Below the pieces are notes generated by a model. That model was not told the DNA's origin and ran no database searches. It worked only from the letters and a program-made list of their open reading frames with translations. This document shows, one piece after another, positions 7,186 to 16,620 of a stretch of 64,000 nucleotides of DNA; within the stretch, counting starts at the first letter, position 1; every line of letters begins with the position of its first letter. Origin of the DNA: DASQHW01 sp963837155 (GTDB lineage: Bacteria; Actinomycetota; Acidimicrobiia; IMCC26256; PALSA-610); the NCBI GenBank assembly GCA_963837155.1, contig CAWIMB010000002.1, positions 3,534,001-3,598,000 on the forward strand. Direction: 5' to 3'. A program made the position numbers and the translations under genes.

Positions 7186-8340
7186 TCAAAGCATCAACGC
7201 GGCGTAACCGTTCATGGCGCCGTTTCCGGCGCCGATCCACATGAAGACGACGAGGTCGCCGTCATGCACTCGACCCGCGCGCCGGTCCTCGTCGAGGAGC
7301 AACAACGTGCTCGCGGCGGAGGTGTTGCCGTAGCGATCGACGTTGAGCGGCACCCGTTCGGGCGGCAGACCGAGAAGCGCGCTTGCCTCGCGCACGACCA
7401 CACCGTTCGCCTGATGCAGATACCAGCGTGCGACACGCCCGATGTCGAAGTCGCAGCCAACCATCGGCTTGATGCGCGTCGGCCAGTCCTCCTCGAGCAG
7501 CTGCATATTGCGGGTCATCAGCGGCGCGAAGACGTCTCGCACGCGCTTGCCGTCCATCAGGAAGAGGTGTTCGCCGACGTTGGCCTGGGAGGTGCGATGC
7601 AGGCATCCACCCGCGGGATACGTCACCAGCTCGATGTCGGCGCTGGTCTCGGACCGCACCGCGCACAGCCCCCGCGGCGCATGCTGGTCCTGGGGCCCGC
7701 TGCGAAAGACAACCGCGCCCGCGCCATCGGCGAAGATGAGCGGGACGAGCCACCCGTTGCCGCTCGGATGTTGCCGGTATTGGGGGTTCGCCTCGGCGGC
7801 GAAGTATCCCGATGGGCAGTTGCTCGCGACCACGAGCGCCGTCGCCGGCGATTGCGCGACGAGATACGACGCGGCGGTCCGCCACGCGGCGGAGAGCCCG
7901 GCGCACCCGAGGTTGTGGTGCACGAGATCGGCGTCGGGCCGCAACCCGAGCTCGGTGGTCAGGTATCGCAGGTGGTCCTGGCACGCGATCGTGTCGGGAG
8001 TCGTCGTGACGTGGACGAACACGTCGACGTCGCCCGCGTCGATGCCGGCGTCTTCGAGCGCGGCGCGCCCGGCTCGCAGCGCGAGATCGCCGTCGTACAG
8101 TCCTCCGTCCGCGCGGCTGCGTTTGCGGTGCGTGTCGAAGTCGAAGTCGAGGCGGCGTTCGACGATGCCGACGTGTCGTTCGATCCACTCGGGTTCGAGC
8201 AACCGTCCGTCGGGACGCGCGGGACGAATGCGATCGAGGATCTGTCGGTTCGAGACCCGGTTCTCGGGCACGAATGACCCAGTTCCCACAAGCGACACCG
8301 CGACATCGGTGCCCAACGCTGCAATCATCGGCGTGGTCAT
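7186..8340 (-). CDS. 3-oxoacyl-ACP synthase III (FabH/KASIII)-like enzyme
   Basis: ATG 8340 (MTTPMIAALGTDVAVSLVGT) has GGAGGG upstream and gives 384 residues. The thiolase fold is intact: SLVGTGSFVPENRVSN at the N-terminus, the nucleophilic Cys in HNLGCAGLSAAW (about residue 147), the active-site His in WYLHQANGVVV (about 308) and Asn in YGNTSAASTLLLL (about 338). The Cys-His-Asn triad is complete, so a decarboxylating condensation or acyl transfer is expected. The length and the long insert between Cys and His fit the KASIII-like enzymes of specialised or unusual-lipid pathways rather than a housekeeping FabH of about 330 residues. No acyl-carrier gene is nearby. The hairpin at 8461-8497 separates it from the upstream gene. 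Confidence 0.85.
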   Translation of the reverse strand: MTTPMIAALGTDVAVSLVGTGSFVPENRVSNRQILDRIRPARPDGRLLEPEWIERHVGIVERRLDFDFDTHRKRSRADGGLYDGDLALRAGRAALEDAGIDAGDVDVFVHVTTTPDTIACQDHLRYLTTELGLRPDADLVHHNLGCAGLSAAWRTAASYLVAQSPATALVVASNCPSGYFAAEANPQYRQHPSGNGWLVPLIFADGAGAVVFRSGPQDQHAPRGLCAVRSETSADIELVTYPAGGCLHRTSQANVGEHLFLMDGKRVRDVFAPLMTRNMQLLEEDWPTRIKPMVGCDFDIGRVARWYLHQANGVVVREASALLGLPPERVPLNVDRYGNTSAASTLLLLDEDRRAGRVHDGDLVVFMWIGAGNGAMNGYAALML

Positions 8341-8460
8341 AGGGCCCTCCTCACCAGTCGGCATTGAACCAACCCCTACGCAAGCACTCGACGGGCAGCG
8401 TCGACAGAGCCCTCGGACCCTTGCCGCGGTGACGATGGTTGCGACGCGGCCCATGTCGAG

Positions 8461-8497
8461 GCGTCTGTGAGCAGCGAAAAACGCTGCTCACAGACGC
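8461..8497. terminator. Perfect 16-bp hairpin terminator, same family as at 1474
   Basis: Arms GCGTCTGTGAGCAGCG (8461-8476) and its exact complement (8482-8497) enclose a five-A loop. It lies just after the stop codon (8511) of the minus-strand CODH-like gene and ahead of the KASIII gene. The outer 12 bases are identical to the hairpin at 1474-1510. Confidence 0.75.
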
Positions 8498-8510
8498 ATA
8501 GACAAACTGC

Positions 8511-10871
8511 TCAGATGTCGATGGCGTCGGCGTCGGAGCGGTCTTCGGGGGCGGACATGCTCGCGAACACCGGCGGTGGTTCGCGCCACGGGTCGTCGAC
8601 GCGTCCGGCTTCGGCATTGCGCACCGCGGTCCAGACGCGCTCGGGCGTGCACGGGATGTCGATGTGGCGGATGCCGAGATGGCTGAGTGCATCGATGACC
8701 GCGCTCTGCACGGCCGGTGTCGAACCGATCGTTCCCGACTCGCCGATGCCCTTCGCGCCGAGTTCGTTGCGCGGTGACGGCGTCTCGGTGTTCGACGCCT
8801 CGAAGCTCGGGAGCTCGGCCGCGCTCGGCATCTCGTAGTCGGTGAGCGTCGACGTGAGCGGGTTGCCGTCGTCGTCGTAGACGTACTGCTCCCACAACGC
8901 CTGCGCGATGCCCTGCGCGATCCCGCCGTGCTGCTGACCGGCGACGATCATCGGGTTGACGATGCGGCCGCAGTCGTCGACCGCGACGTGCCGCACCGGC
9001 GTCACCATCCCGGTGTCGAGATCGACCTCCACGACCGCGACGTGCGCGCCGAACGGGAACGTCGCGCCGTCCTGTTTGAAGTCGGCAACCGCATGCAACG
9101 GTTCATCCGCAGCGAGCTCGGCCCAGCTCAACGCGCGCGCCGGCACCCCGGCCACGCCGATGCGACCGTCGTCGGACACCACGATGTCGTCGGGGTTCGC
9201 TTCGAGCATCGTCGCCGCGACCTCGCGCGCCCGGGCGAGCACGCCGTCGGCCGCGTGCAACACCGCCGAGCCGCCGAGCTGCAGCGAACGGGAACCGCCG
9301 GTACCACCGCCGGTCGGGACGACCGCGGTGTCGGATTGCACGAACCGCACGTCCTCCAAAGGAATGTGCAACTTGTCGGCGACGATCATCGCGAACGACG
9401 TCGCGTGCCCCTGCCCGTGCGCGGACGTGCCGACGTGGATGGTCGCGGTGCCGTCGTCGTTGACGGTCACCGACGCGTACTCGCCCCCTCCCCCACCCGC
9501 GGTGATCTCGACGTACGCGCTCACACCGATGCCGAGCACTCGCCGGTCACCACGAGCGCGCCGCTCCGCTTGCGATCGCCGCAGCTCGTCGTAGCCCGCG
9601 ACGCGCAACGCCTCGGTCGAGCGCGCCGTCGTAATCGCCGCTGTCGTAGTTCGCGCGCATCACGGTGGTGAACGGGAACTCGTCGGGCGTCAAGAAGTTG
9701 CGGCGCCGCATCTCGATCGGGTCGAGGTCGAGCTCGGCCGCCGCGATGTCCATGATGCGTTCGAGCATCGCGGCCGCTTCGGGCCGACCCGCGCCCCGGA
9801 ACGCGCCCATCGGCGTCGTGTTCGTCGAGCGCGACCGCGCACTCGTAGGAGATCTTGGGGATGCGGTAGACGCCCTGGGCCATGATCCGCGTCGGGCCCA
9901 TCGCGAGCGCGCCGCCGAAGCCTGCGTACGCGCCGGCGTCGCCGACGATGCGCACCCGCATGCCGACGATCGTGCCGTCGCGCTTGCAACCGAGCTCGAC
10001 GTACTGCACCTGCCCGCGCCCGTGGGGCATCGCGATCAGGTTCTCGGAGCGGGTCTCGATCCACTTCACCGGTCGTTGCAACCGCCGGGCGGCCGCGACC
10101 GCGACGGTGTGCTCGGGCCCGAGGCCGGGCTTGCCGCCGAACGCGCCGCCGGTGTGGGGCGCGATCACCCGCACCGCCCCCACGTCCAATCCGAAGATCG
10201 GCGCGAGCTTGTTCGCGACCCCGTGCGGCATCTGCGTCGACACATACACCGTGAGCTCGTGACCGTCGCCGTCGTCGCCGGGCAACACCGCGGATCGCGT
10301 TGCCCTCCATCGGCATCACCGCGATGCGCTGGTTCTCGATGCGCGCCCGCACCACGACGTCGGCGCCGGCCAGCACGTCGTCGGCCGAGCGGGGCTGGAT
10401 CGCGGCGGCGAGGTTCGTGCCCATCTCTTCGAACTGCAACGGCGCGTCGGAAGCGAGCGCAGCTTCGGGATCGACGACGGCGGGCAGCGGGTCGTACTCG
10501 ACGATCACCGCTTCGGCCCCGTCGACCGCCGCGGTCCGAGTCGAAGCCAGCACCGCGGCCACACAGTCGCCGACGAAGCGCACCTTGCCCTCAGCGAGCG
10601 GCGGCCGCGTGCATTTTTCGTTGAGCGTCATGAACCCTTCGTACGGCGGGAGCTGCAAGTCAGCGGCGGTGAAGACCGCGACGACGCCGGGCAGGGCGCG
10701 GGCGTCGTCGGCGTCGACCGAGATGATCCGCGCGTGCGCGTACGTCGACCGCACGAAGACCAGCGACAAGGCGCCGTCGACCGGCAGGTCGTCGACGAAG
10801 CGCGCGTCACCGACGAGGAGGTCGGGATCTTCGACACGTCGGACGGCAGTTCCGAGGATGGAGCCGGGCAT
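8511..10871 (-). CDS. Form II CODH/xanthine dehydrogenase-family molybdopterin subunit, frameshifted
   Basis: The gene spans about 787 codons from ATG 10871 (MPGSILGTAVRRVEDPDLLVGDARFVDDL) and is family-like throughout. Frame changes lie near 10290, 9820 and 9605. The active-site loop reads AFRGAGRPEAAAMLERI, equivalent to AYRGAGR of form II CODH-like enzymes and not the AYRCSFR of true form I carbon-monoxide dehydrogenase. Other landmarks are PHGVANKLAPIFG, TGGAFGGKPGLG and, near the C-terminus, GAKGIGESGTIGSTPAVQSAVIDAL. The protein would bind the molybdenum-pyranopterin cofactor and hydroxylate an aldehyde, purine or aromatic substrate. No small or FAD subunit adjoins it; those of the operon at 21055-24716 might serve both, which is speculation. 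Confidence 0.8.
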
Positions 10872-10907
10872 CGCCCGACCTTAGTGACCGCGCTCCGGAC
10901 AGCGGCG

Positions 10908-10935
10908 CGGCCCGCACCACCATTGGTGCGGGCCG
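10908..10935. terminator. 12-bp GC-rich hairpin terminator
   Basis: CGGCCCGCACCA (10908-10919) pairs with 10924-10935 around a four-base loop. It lies 30 bases after the stop of the minus-strand His/Asp-rich gene (10966) and before the start of the CODH-like gene (10871), so it probably ends the former transcript. Confidence 0.65.
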
Positions 10936-10965
10936 GATGGACGACGATCATCTGGTGGGGGGAAG

Positions 10966-11602
10966 TCAATCGTCGTCGTTGCCGCCGTGGTCATCAGCGC
11001 CCTGGCCGTGGCCGTGCTCGCCACCCGAGTTGCCATGGTCGTCGTCCGAACCATTGCCGTTGCCATTGCCGCGGCCGCGGTGACCCACGCTCGTCGGCGG
11101 CGTGCCGTCGTGACCGTCGTCGCCGTCGTTGTCGTGTTCTGCTTCGTCGTCGCCTTCGTCGTGCTTGCCCGCGCTCGTGCCGTCATCGCCGGCAACGGTC
11201 GTCGGGGTGGTCGCGCACGGCTTGCCCTGCGATTTCCCGCGCGACGCCACTGCCGCGACCGCGTGTCCGTGCTCACAACCCTCGAGGTCGCGATCGTGCG
11301 CAACGTCCGACACCTCGGCGCCGTGATTGTCCTTGCGCGCCGCCGTGGTCGAGGTCGTGGATTCGGGCACGGTCGTGGTCGAGTCGCCGGCGGTTGTTGT
11401 TGAGGTGCTGTCGTCGACGTCGGCCGCGGTGACACCGGCGCCGTCGTGCGAGTGGTGGGCGGGCTTGCCCACGCCGATGTGCGACACCGCGTCCTGCACG
11501 GGCGCGGGCAGCGCGCCCGCGACGGCGAGACCGCCGGTCGCGGCGACGACCGCCGCGGTGGCGGCGGCCTTGGCAATGATCGAAGAACGGGTAGTGGGTC
11601 AT
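10966..11602 (-). CDS. Secreted His/Asp/Gly-rich low-complexity protein
   Basis: The start is most likely the ATG at 11602, whose A overlaps the TGA of tnpB (ATGA). The first codons are one base out of frame with the rest, probably because of a C-run error at about 11592-11595. The corrected N-terminus is a signal peptide (AKAAATAAVVAATGGLAVAGALPAPVQ). About 55 residues of Ser/Thr/Pro-rich linker follow. The C-terminal 70 residues are almost entirely His, Asp, Gly, Glu and Asn, which suggests metal binding or an intrinsically disordered, hydrated surface protein. No domain is recognisable. Confidence 0.55.
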
Positions 11603-12822
11603 TTTGCTGACCCTGCACAGGTGGTGGCCTGCTGGGCCTTACCGGCCCGGAGAATGTTCGTGGCGGCGTTGATGTCGGCGTTGGTGTGATGGCCGCACGC
11701 CTGACAGTGGAACGTCGCTTGGGTGACGCGGTTCGTCGCGGCGGTGTGTCCACATTGGGAGCACCGTTGCGACGTGTGGCGGGGGTTGACTGTGATCACT
11801 TCGCGACCAGCTTCTTCCGCTTTGTACGCGATGAACGACAACAGCAGGCCCCACCCTGCGTCGTGGATGGAACGATTCAGCCCGGCCTTCGCAGCAGCAC
11901 CGTTCGGCGGATACGAGCCGTCTCGGGCGGGCTTCGCTTTCGGTCGACGGACCATGTTGGCGATCTTCAAGTCTTCGTGAACGATGAGGTCGTAGTGGTT
12001 GACGAGGGAACGGGACAGCTTGTGGGCCAGGTCTCTGCGTTGGTTGCGGACCTTGCGATGCGCGGCCGCGACCCGTCCGACGGCACGTTGTCGGCGGCGG
12101 GAGCCGCGATGTTTGCGGCTCAGATCTCGTTGCGCGGCGGCGAGCCGCTCACCGGCTTGGCGTGCGTACCGGCCGTCGGTGCGCAGTGTCCCGTCGCTGG
12201 TGGCGACCACTGCGCAGACGCCGACGTCGATACCGACCGCCCGGCCGGTGCGCGGTAGCGGTTCGGCGGGGACATCGACACACCGGACGCTCACCCACCA
12301 GCGGCGTCCCTCACGAGCCACGGTGATCGCCTTCGCGGTCCCCCGCAACGGCCGGTGCTGACGGACCTTGACATCACCCAGACCGTGAAGATGCAAACGA
12401 CGCCGGTCGGTATCGAGTCGCCATCCGCTGCGATCTTCCCATTGCACCGAGTCGAACCGACGGACGGACTTGAACCGTGGGAACCCCGGCGTCTGTCCGG
12501 CCCGGCACCGCCGATCGAACGCGGCGAACACGCGGTCGAGCCGCTTCAATGTGCCGCGACAAACCACGATGCCTTGGGCGAGGATCTCGGGGCGGACCTG
12601 GCGAAGTTCGGTGAGGGTCCGGCACTGATCGACATACGAGACCGATCGGTGCTCCCACTTCCATGCCCCCCGACGTTCCTCCAACGCCGCGTTGTACAAC
12701 TCACACTGCCCGCGCAGCAGCTCCTCGAGCGCGAGCCGTTGACGGCCCGTCGGCTGCAACAAGAACCGGAACGTGCGACAACGCCCAACCACAAGCCCGA
12801 TGATCGCACCCAGGTGCGCCAC
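11599..12822 (-). CDS. tnpB: IS200/IS605-family TnpB RNA-guided nuclease, intact
   Basis: The 407-residue protein from GTG 12822 has the TnpB layout: an N-terminal HTH/WED part (FRFLLQPTGRQRLALEELL), then a RuvC fold with all three acidic residues: Asp in AVGIDVGVCAVVA (about 199), Glu in LIVHEDLKIANM (about 282) and Asp in HTNADINAATNILR (about 384). The zinc ribbon has the Cys pairs CSQCG and CQACG between the second and third. Nuclease activity is therefore expected, guided by an RNA that in this family derives from the 3' end of the gene and the flanking right end. No tnpA is near, so the element is not autonomous. Its stop codon overlaps the start of the next gene, which is odd for a transposon. 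Confidence 0.9.
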   Translation of the reverse strand: MAHLGAIIGLVVGRCRTFRFLLQPTGRQRLALEELLRGQCELYNAALEERRGAWKWEHRSVSYVDQCRTLTELRQVRPEILAQGIVVCRGTLKRLDRVFAAFDRRCRAGQTPGFPRFKSVRRFDSVQWEDRSGWRLDTDRRRLHLHGLGDVKVRQHRPLRGTAKAITVAREGRRWWVSVRCVDVPAEPLPRTGRAVGIDVGVCAVVATSDGTLRTDGRYARQAGERLAAAQRDLSRKHRGSRRRQRAVGRVAAAHRKVRNQRRDLAHKLSRSLVNHYDLIVHEDLKIANMVRRPKAKPARDGSYPPNGAAAKAGLNRSIHDAGWGLLLSFIAYKAEEAGREVITVNPRHTSQRCSQCGHTAATNRVTQATFHCQACGHHTNADINAATNILRAGKAQQATTCAGSAK

Positions 12823-12862
12823 CCAAACTGACCCACCACGTCTGCGCGCAGCACCGCGAACG

Positions 12863-13679
12863 ATGCGCGAGACTGCCGCGGTGACGCGGTCGGAATGGCT
12901 GGCCCGAAGGGCGAAGGAATCCGCCCGGAACGCGTTGCGGGGCCACGGCTACGAAATTCGTCGTGTCGAGCCCGAACCCGAGCCCGAACCGCAGCCCGCG
13001 CCCGAGCCGGAGCCGGTCCCGCCCGAGGTCGCCGAGTTCCGGGCGGCGGCCGACGGCATCATCGAACGGCACCGGCAGCAGACCCTCGAGACCGTGGCCG
13101 CGTTGCGGGCGAAGTACGAGAAGCCGGTGATCGGCGACGTGCGCGTGTGGGAGCTCATCGAGCTGCTCGCACTGTGCATTGACCCGGCCGACAGCCGTTT
13201 GTTCTGCCGCGTCGCAGCAGGTGCACGTGTTGCAAATGCTGGATGCGATGGCGGCCGACGGTGTCGACGACGAGGAGATGGTGCTGGCGGCGCTGCTCCA
13301 CGATTGCGGCAAGGTGCTGCTGCTCAGCGGCGAGGATCCGGCGAATGTTGCGTGCATGAACGTGCCGATCGGGAGCCATGCGTCGGGCGTCGGCCTCGAC
13401 CACGTGACCATCCAGTGGAATCACGACGAGTTCGCGTACTCTCGCTTCGTCGAGCACCTGCCGGATCACCTCTCGTGGTTGATCCGCTACCACAGCATCG
13501 ACCAGGACGTTTGCCTGCCGTTCATGGATGCACGCGACCACGCGTATCACGACCGGTACCTGCGACCGTTCTCGTACTACGACCAGGAAACCAAGTCCCC
13601 GTTTCGCCTCCCGAAACGCGCCCTCGATGAGTACCGAGATGTCGTGGAAGACGCGTTCCCGAAGCCGATCCGGTTCTGA
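12863..13679 (+). CDS. HD-domain (inositol oxygenase-like) hydrolase, frameshifted
   Basis: ATG 12863 (MRETAAVTRSEWLARRAK) begins a protein whose first 80 residues include an unusual Glu-Pro repeat (about residues 33-52). A frame change near 13200 leads into a clear HD domain: QQVHVLQMLDAMAADGVDDE, then AALLHDCGKVLLL (the HD doublet plus Gly-Lys), followed by SWLIRYHSID and YHDRYLRPFSYYD. The HD spacing and the HDCGK signature resemble myo-inositol oxygenase and related diiron or phosphohydrolase members. The substrate is uncertain. The gene starts 40 bases from the divergent tnpB, so any left end of that element must lie in this narrow gap. Confidence 0.65.
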
Positions 13680-14212
13680 GCGTGGCGCGGCGAACACTCG
13701 TGACCGAGCGCCGCGCGGGGTTGGCGCGGCAAGATCGGCGTCAGACGGACGGCCGGCGCGGATGTTGACGATCGCGGCACCGGCGTCGGGCGCTCGGTGT
13801 CGATCGGTCGCGCTGGACATGCAGGTCACGGTCGAGAAGCGTGTCCAACGACGGCCGCTCGACCCGCCCGCGCCCTCCACCCGATCCGTCCGCGGTGCCG
13901 CGGCACGTGGGACCGTTGCCGCGGCCGTTGCGACGCGGTGCGGCAACAGTTGTACGGCGCGTATAGAAACAAGGTCGATGCGCGCCCGGAAGCCGTCATC
14001 GTGACGGGTCACCCAATCGCCGCCGACCGTGACGATCGGTGGCTCGGCGTGACACCCCCGGCCTTTACGCGCAACGGACTGATTACCGACGCAACCCGGA
14101 CCATTGCCGGACAGCCATTCCTCAATTCCCCGACAACGCGTGTCGCGCGGTGCACCTTTGGCTGCCCCGATGGTGGATTGTGTGTCCACGGAGCGTTCGC
14201 GGTGACCGTGCG
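13680..14212. other. 533-bp stretch without a convincing gene
   Basis: Frames on both strands are open only because of the high GC content. Their products are Arg/Ala/Pro-rich without family-like segments, and no start has a good ribosome site. The sequence TGTACGGCGCGTATAGAAACAAGG near 13950-13975 is locally AT-richer and could hold a promoter for the gene at 14213, but this is weak. Confidence 0.4.
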
Positions 14213-14614
14213 ATGAGCGATCGCGAGCGCTTCGACTTCTCGTTCGACCCGCGGTTCGTGCCGTTCCTGTTCGGCCTCGGCGTCACGCCCCGGACCGCGT
14301 TCGTAGTGCTGACCGCGCACGACCGGTTGCTGGCGCGTTTTGGTCCGTGGCGGGTCCTCACGCCGCTCGAGAACGTGCGCGAGATCTGCGTGACCGGGCC
14401 GTATCGGTGGTGGAAGGCCATCGGGCCGCGGGGATCGATGGTCGATCGCGGCGCGACGTTCGGCACGACGACGGCCGCCGGCGTGTGCGTGCTGTTCCAC
14501 GACCCGGTCCCCGCCCTCGACCCGTTCCGAGTGCTGCACCACCCGGGTCTGACGGTGACGGTCGCGGATCCGCCCACGTTCGCAGAAGCGTTGGCGAAGC
14601 GCACGATTACGTGA
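14213..14614 (+). CDS. Conserved hypothetical actinobacterial protein
   Basis: ATG 14213 (MSDRERFDFSFDPRFVPFLF) yields 133 residues. The pattern of an acidic, aromatic N-terminus, PLENVREICVTGPYRWWKAIGP, then GATFGTTTAAGVCVLFHDPVP, and a C-terminal LTVTVADPPTFAEALAK, is one I recognise from uncharacterised proteins of mycobacteria and relatives. It has no signal peptide or membrane helix. Its last codons overlap the convergent GH30 gene by eight bases. The function is unknown. Confidence 0.7.
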   Translation: MSDRERFDFSFDPRFVPFLFGLGVTPRTAFVVLTAHDRLLARFGPWRVLTPLENVREICVTGPYRWWKAIGPRGSMVDRGATFGTTTAAGVCVLFHDPVPALDPFRVLHHPGLTVTVADPPTFAEALAKRTIT

Positions 14615-16091
14615 ACGTGTAGGTCGTGATGGTCCCGGGCGGGATCGTCACGAGCCAGGTGCCGGTGTCGGTGCGCGCCGGTGGTTGCGCTTCTTTGAGA
14701 TCGTCGGTCGCGTTGGTTTGGGTGGCAGTTGCTTGGGTCGTGTTCTTCGGCAGCGCGATGCCGAGGGTCTGTGCGATTTTCGTTTCGTTCCACGCGACGA
14801 CCGTGTATTTGTCGCCGTCGGCAAACGCGAGCATGTGGACGTCTTTGGGTGTGCCGGTCACGTTGTGACGTACCGCGCCCGGCCGTGCGTAACGGCTGAA
14901 CTGCCCGAGCACCGAGAGCCGCTTGGTTGGGAAGACCTGGGTGACGCCGCTCGTGGCGTAGTCCTCGTCGTAATAGAGGAGTCCGTCGTTGAAGCCCTTC
15001 GTGTTCACGCGCGTCGGGCACTGCGGGTCGGCTTTGGGTGCGCAGCCGAGGACGGGTGAAAGCGCGGTCCACCAGTACCAAGCGCTGTCGCCGGCGATCG
15101 TGAAGTCGTCGTAGATCTGGTCGGCGAGCCAGAAGCCTTGCGTCATCGTCGGGTCGTACTGCGCGCCGAAGCTGGTCGCGACACCACCGGAGCCCTTGTA
15201 GCAGCAGATCTCCGTCATCCACGTCGGCTTGTCGAAGCGCTTGGCGACGGGCGGCACGAGCTTGCGAAGCGCATCGTTCGGAAAGTCGTACGTGTGGTGC
15301 GCGATCGCGGCGACGTGTTCTTTGGTGCCGGGCGTGCTCAGCCACGTCGGCGCTTCGTCGGAGAGGATCGCGTCGGCGGTGGTCTCGTCGGCGATGACCT
15401 TGGTGTAGGGCGCTTGGGCGGCGAGCGCTTTGCCGAGGGCTTGCACGACGGTGGCGCGTTGCTCGACGGGCACGGACATGCCTTCTTGTCCGCAGTCGGC
15501 GAAGTTGTTGTCGGGCTCGTTCATCGGGCTCACGTAATGCAACGTGATGTGCTCGTCGTCGTGCAAGTGCTTGACGACATCTACGAGGTACTGCGCGTAC
15601 TCATCTTCCATGCCGGGCTTGAGCGAGCCGCCGCACGCCTTGCCCGAGGTGGTGAAGCGCGGCGGCGCACTGTTCACGAAGCCCGTGAGCACCGGAACGT
15701 GCGCGTCGTTCGCGGCGCGGAGGAACGTGAGCCCGGCGGTGTCGTCGGGGACTTGCTTGGGCGCACGCGGCCCGGGCTTCACGCCCTTGCCGCCACCTCC
15801 GATGTTGTAGCGATAGCCGGAGAGGTTGATGCCATCGGTGCCGAAGAGCTTGTCGGCGACGAGCTTTTGGGTTTCCGGCGGAAACTTCGCGAGATCGTTC
15901 GGCCACCACGCGCCGGAAGCACCGAATCCGTCGATGCGCTGCGCGGTCGTGGCGCTGACACGAGCAACGGTGAGCCCGGAAGGCGTAGCAACCGTCGTGG
16001 TTGTGGTCGAGGGCTTCGCAGCCTTCTTCGACGACGAACACCCGGCCGCCAACGCGACAACAATGACGAGGAATACAACTGCTCGGCGCAC
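14607..16091 (-). CDS. Glycoside hydrolase family 30-like lipoprotein
   Basis: GTG 16091 gives 494 residues with a lipoprotein signal (RRAVVFLVIVVALAAGCSSS) and a Lys/Thr-rich linker, so the enzyme should be anchored outside the cell. The body is a (beta/alpha)8 glycosidase of the GH30/glucosylceramidase type: RIDGFGASGAWWPNDLAK near the start, the acid/base Glu in YVSPMNEPDNN (about residue 190) and the nucleophile Glu in KPTWMTEICCY (about 292). A C-terminal beta domain follows (MLAFADGDKYTVVAWNE...). The substrate is probably a beta-linked glucan, xylan or glycolipid; it cannot be fixed from sequence alone. The reading frame is intact. Confidence 0.85.
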   Translation of the reverse strand: MRRAVVFLVIVVALAAGCSSSKKAAKPSTTTTTVATPSGLTVARVSATTAQRIDGFGASGAWWPNDLAKFPPETQKLVADKLFGTDGINLSGYRYNIGGGGKGVKPGPRAPKQVPDDTAGLTFLRAANDAHVPVLTGFVNSAPPRFTTSGKACGGSLKPGMEDEYAQYLVDVVKHLHDDEHITLHYVSPMNEPDNNFADCGQEGMSVPVEQRATVVQALGKALAAQAPYTKVIADETTADAILSDEAPTWLSTPGTKEHVAAIAHHTYDFPNDALRKLVPPVAKRFDKPTWMTEICCYKGSGGVATSFGAQYDPTMTQGFWLADQIYDDFTIAGDSAWYWWTALSPVLGCAPKADPQCPTRVNTKGFNDGLLYYDEDYATSGVTQVFPTKRLSVLGQFSRYARPGAVRHNVTGTPKDVHMLAFADGDKYTVVAWNETKIAQTLGIALPKNTTQATATQTNATDDLKEAQPPARTDTGTWLVTIPPGTITTYTFT

Positions 16092-16123
16092 CGCGGGATC
16101 GTAAGCGACGTTAGCCTCGCGAC

Positions 16124-16600
16124 GTGAGCACGACGCGTTTGCGCGAGATGACCGACGACGAGTTCACGCCGTGGCGCGAGCGGTCGCTGCACGAGTACGC
16201 CCACGAACGGGCAGCAGCCCACGGGCGCTCATACGAGGACGTACTCCCGGAGGCAAAGCGACAGGCCGAGACGATCCTTCCCGAGGGTCGCGCGACCAAG
16301 GGCCACCATTTCTTGCGCGTGCTCGAAGACGACCAGCCCGTCGGCTGGCTCTGGCTCGGTCCCCACCCCGATAAGGCCGGCGCGGCGTGGGTCTACGACA
16401 TCGAGATCGAAGAACCGATGCGAGGTCGGGGGCTCGGTCGGCGCGCGATGCTCGCCGCCGAGCAGATCGTCGCCGCGGACGGCGCCTCCGAACTCGGCCT
16501 CAACGTCTTCGGGTTCAACACCAACGCGATCGCGTTGTATCAGTCGCTCGGCTACGCAACAGTCGCAATGCAGATGAACAAGCGCCTCGCGTCGGATTGA
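16124..16600 (+). CDS. GNAT-family N-acetyltransferase
   Basis: The 158-residue protein starts with GTG 16124, 33 bases from the divergent GH30 gene. The GNAT fold shows FLRVLEDDQPVGWLWLGP (beta strands 2-3), WVYDIEIEEPMRGRGLGRRAML with the acetyl-CoA loop motif RGRGLGR, and LGLNVFGFNTNAIALYQSLGYATV, the classic Asn...Tyr...GY end. The first 50 residues (SLHEYAHERAAAHGRSYEDV) form a helical extension found in a subgroup of GNAT enzymes. The substrate is unknown. Its last 59 bases recur at 16867-16925. Confidence 0.85.
   Translation: MSTTRLREMTDDEFTPWRERSLHEYAHERAAAHGRSYEDVLPEAKRQAETILPEGRATKGHHFLRVLEDDQPVGWLWLGPHPDKAGAAWVYDIEIEEPMRGRGLGRRAMLAAEQIVAADGASELGLNVFGFNTNAIALYQSLGYATVAMQMNKRLASD
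16542..16600 (+). repeat. Direct repeat copy 1: 3' end of GNAT gene
   Basis: These 59 bases, the last 19 codons and stop of the GNAT gene, match 16867-16925 at 53 of 59 positions in the same orientation and frame length. Confidence 0.85.
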
Positions 16601-16620
16601 CCCGGTAACCGGAGAGATCG

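Noticed and set aside
10984..11403. Val/Ala/Arg-rich plus-strand frame that resembles membrane helices
   Set aside because: It is the exact antisense of the His/Asp/Gly-rich coding region; GTC/GTG runs arise from GAC/CAC codons on the other strand.
11599..12822. Nuclease-dead TnpB-derived regulator
   Set aside because: All three RuvC acidic residues and both zinc-finger Cys pairs are present.
13155..14189. Long minus-strand open frame opposite the HD-domain gene
   Set aside because: It lies antisense to a gene with a clear HDCGK motif and has the Arg/Ala/Val-rich composition expected of the complementary frame.
13797..14216. Plus-strand open frame of 139 codons
   Set aside because: Composition is that of a GC-rich shadow, with no ribosome site, no family-like segment and overlap with the better-supported start at 14213.
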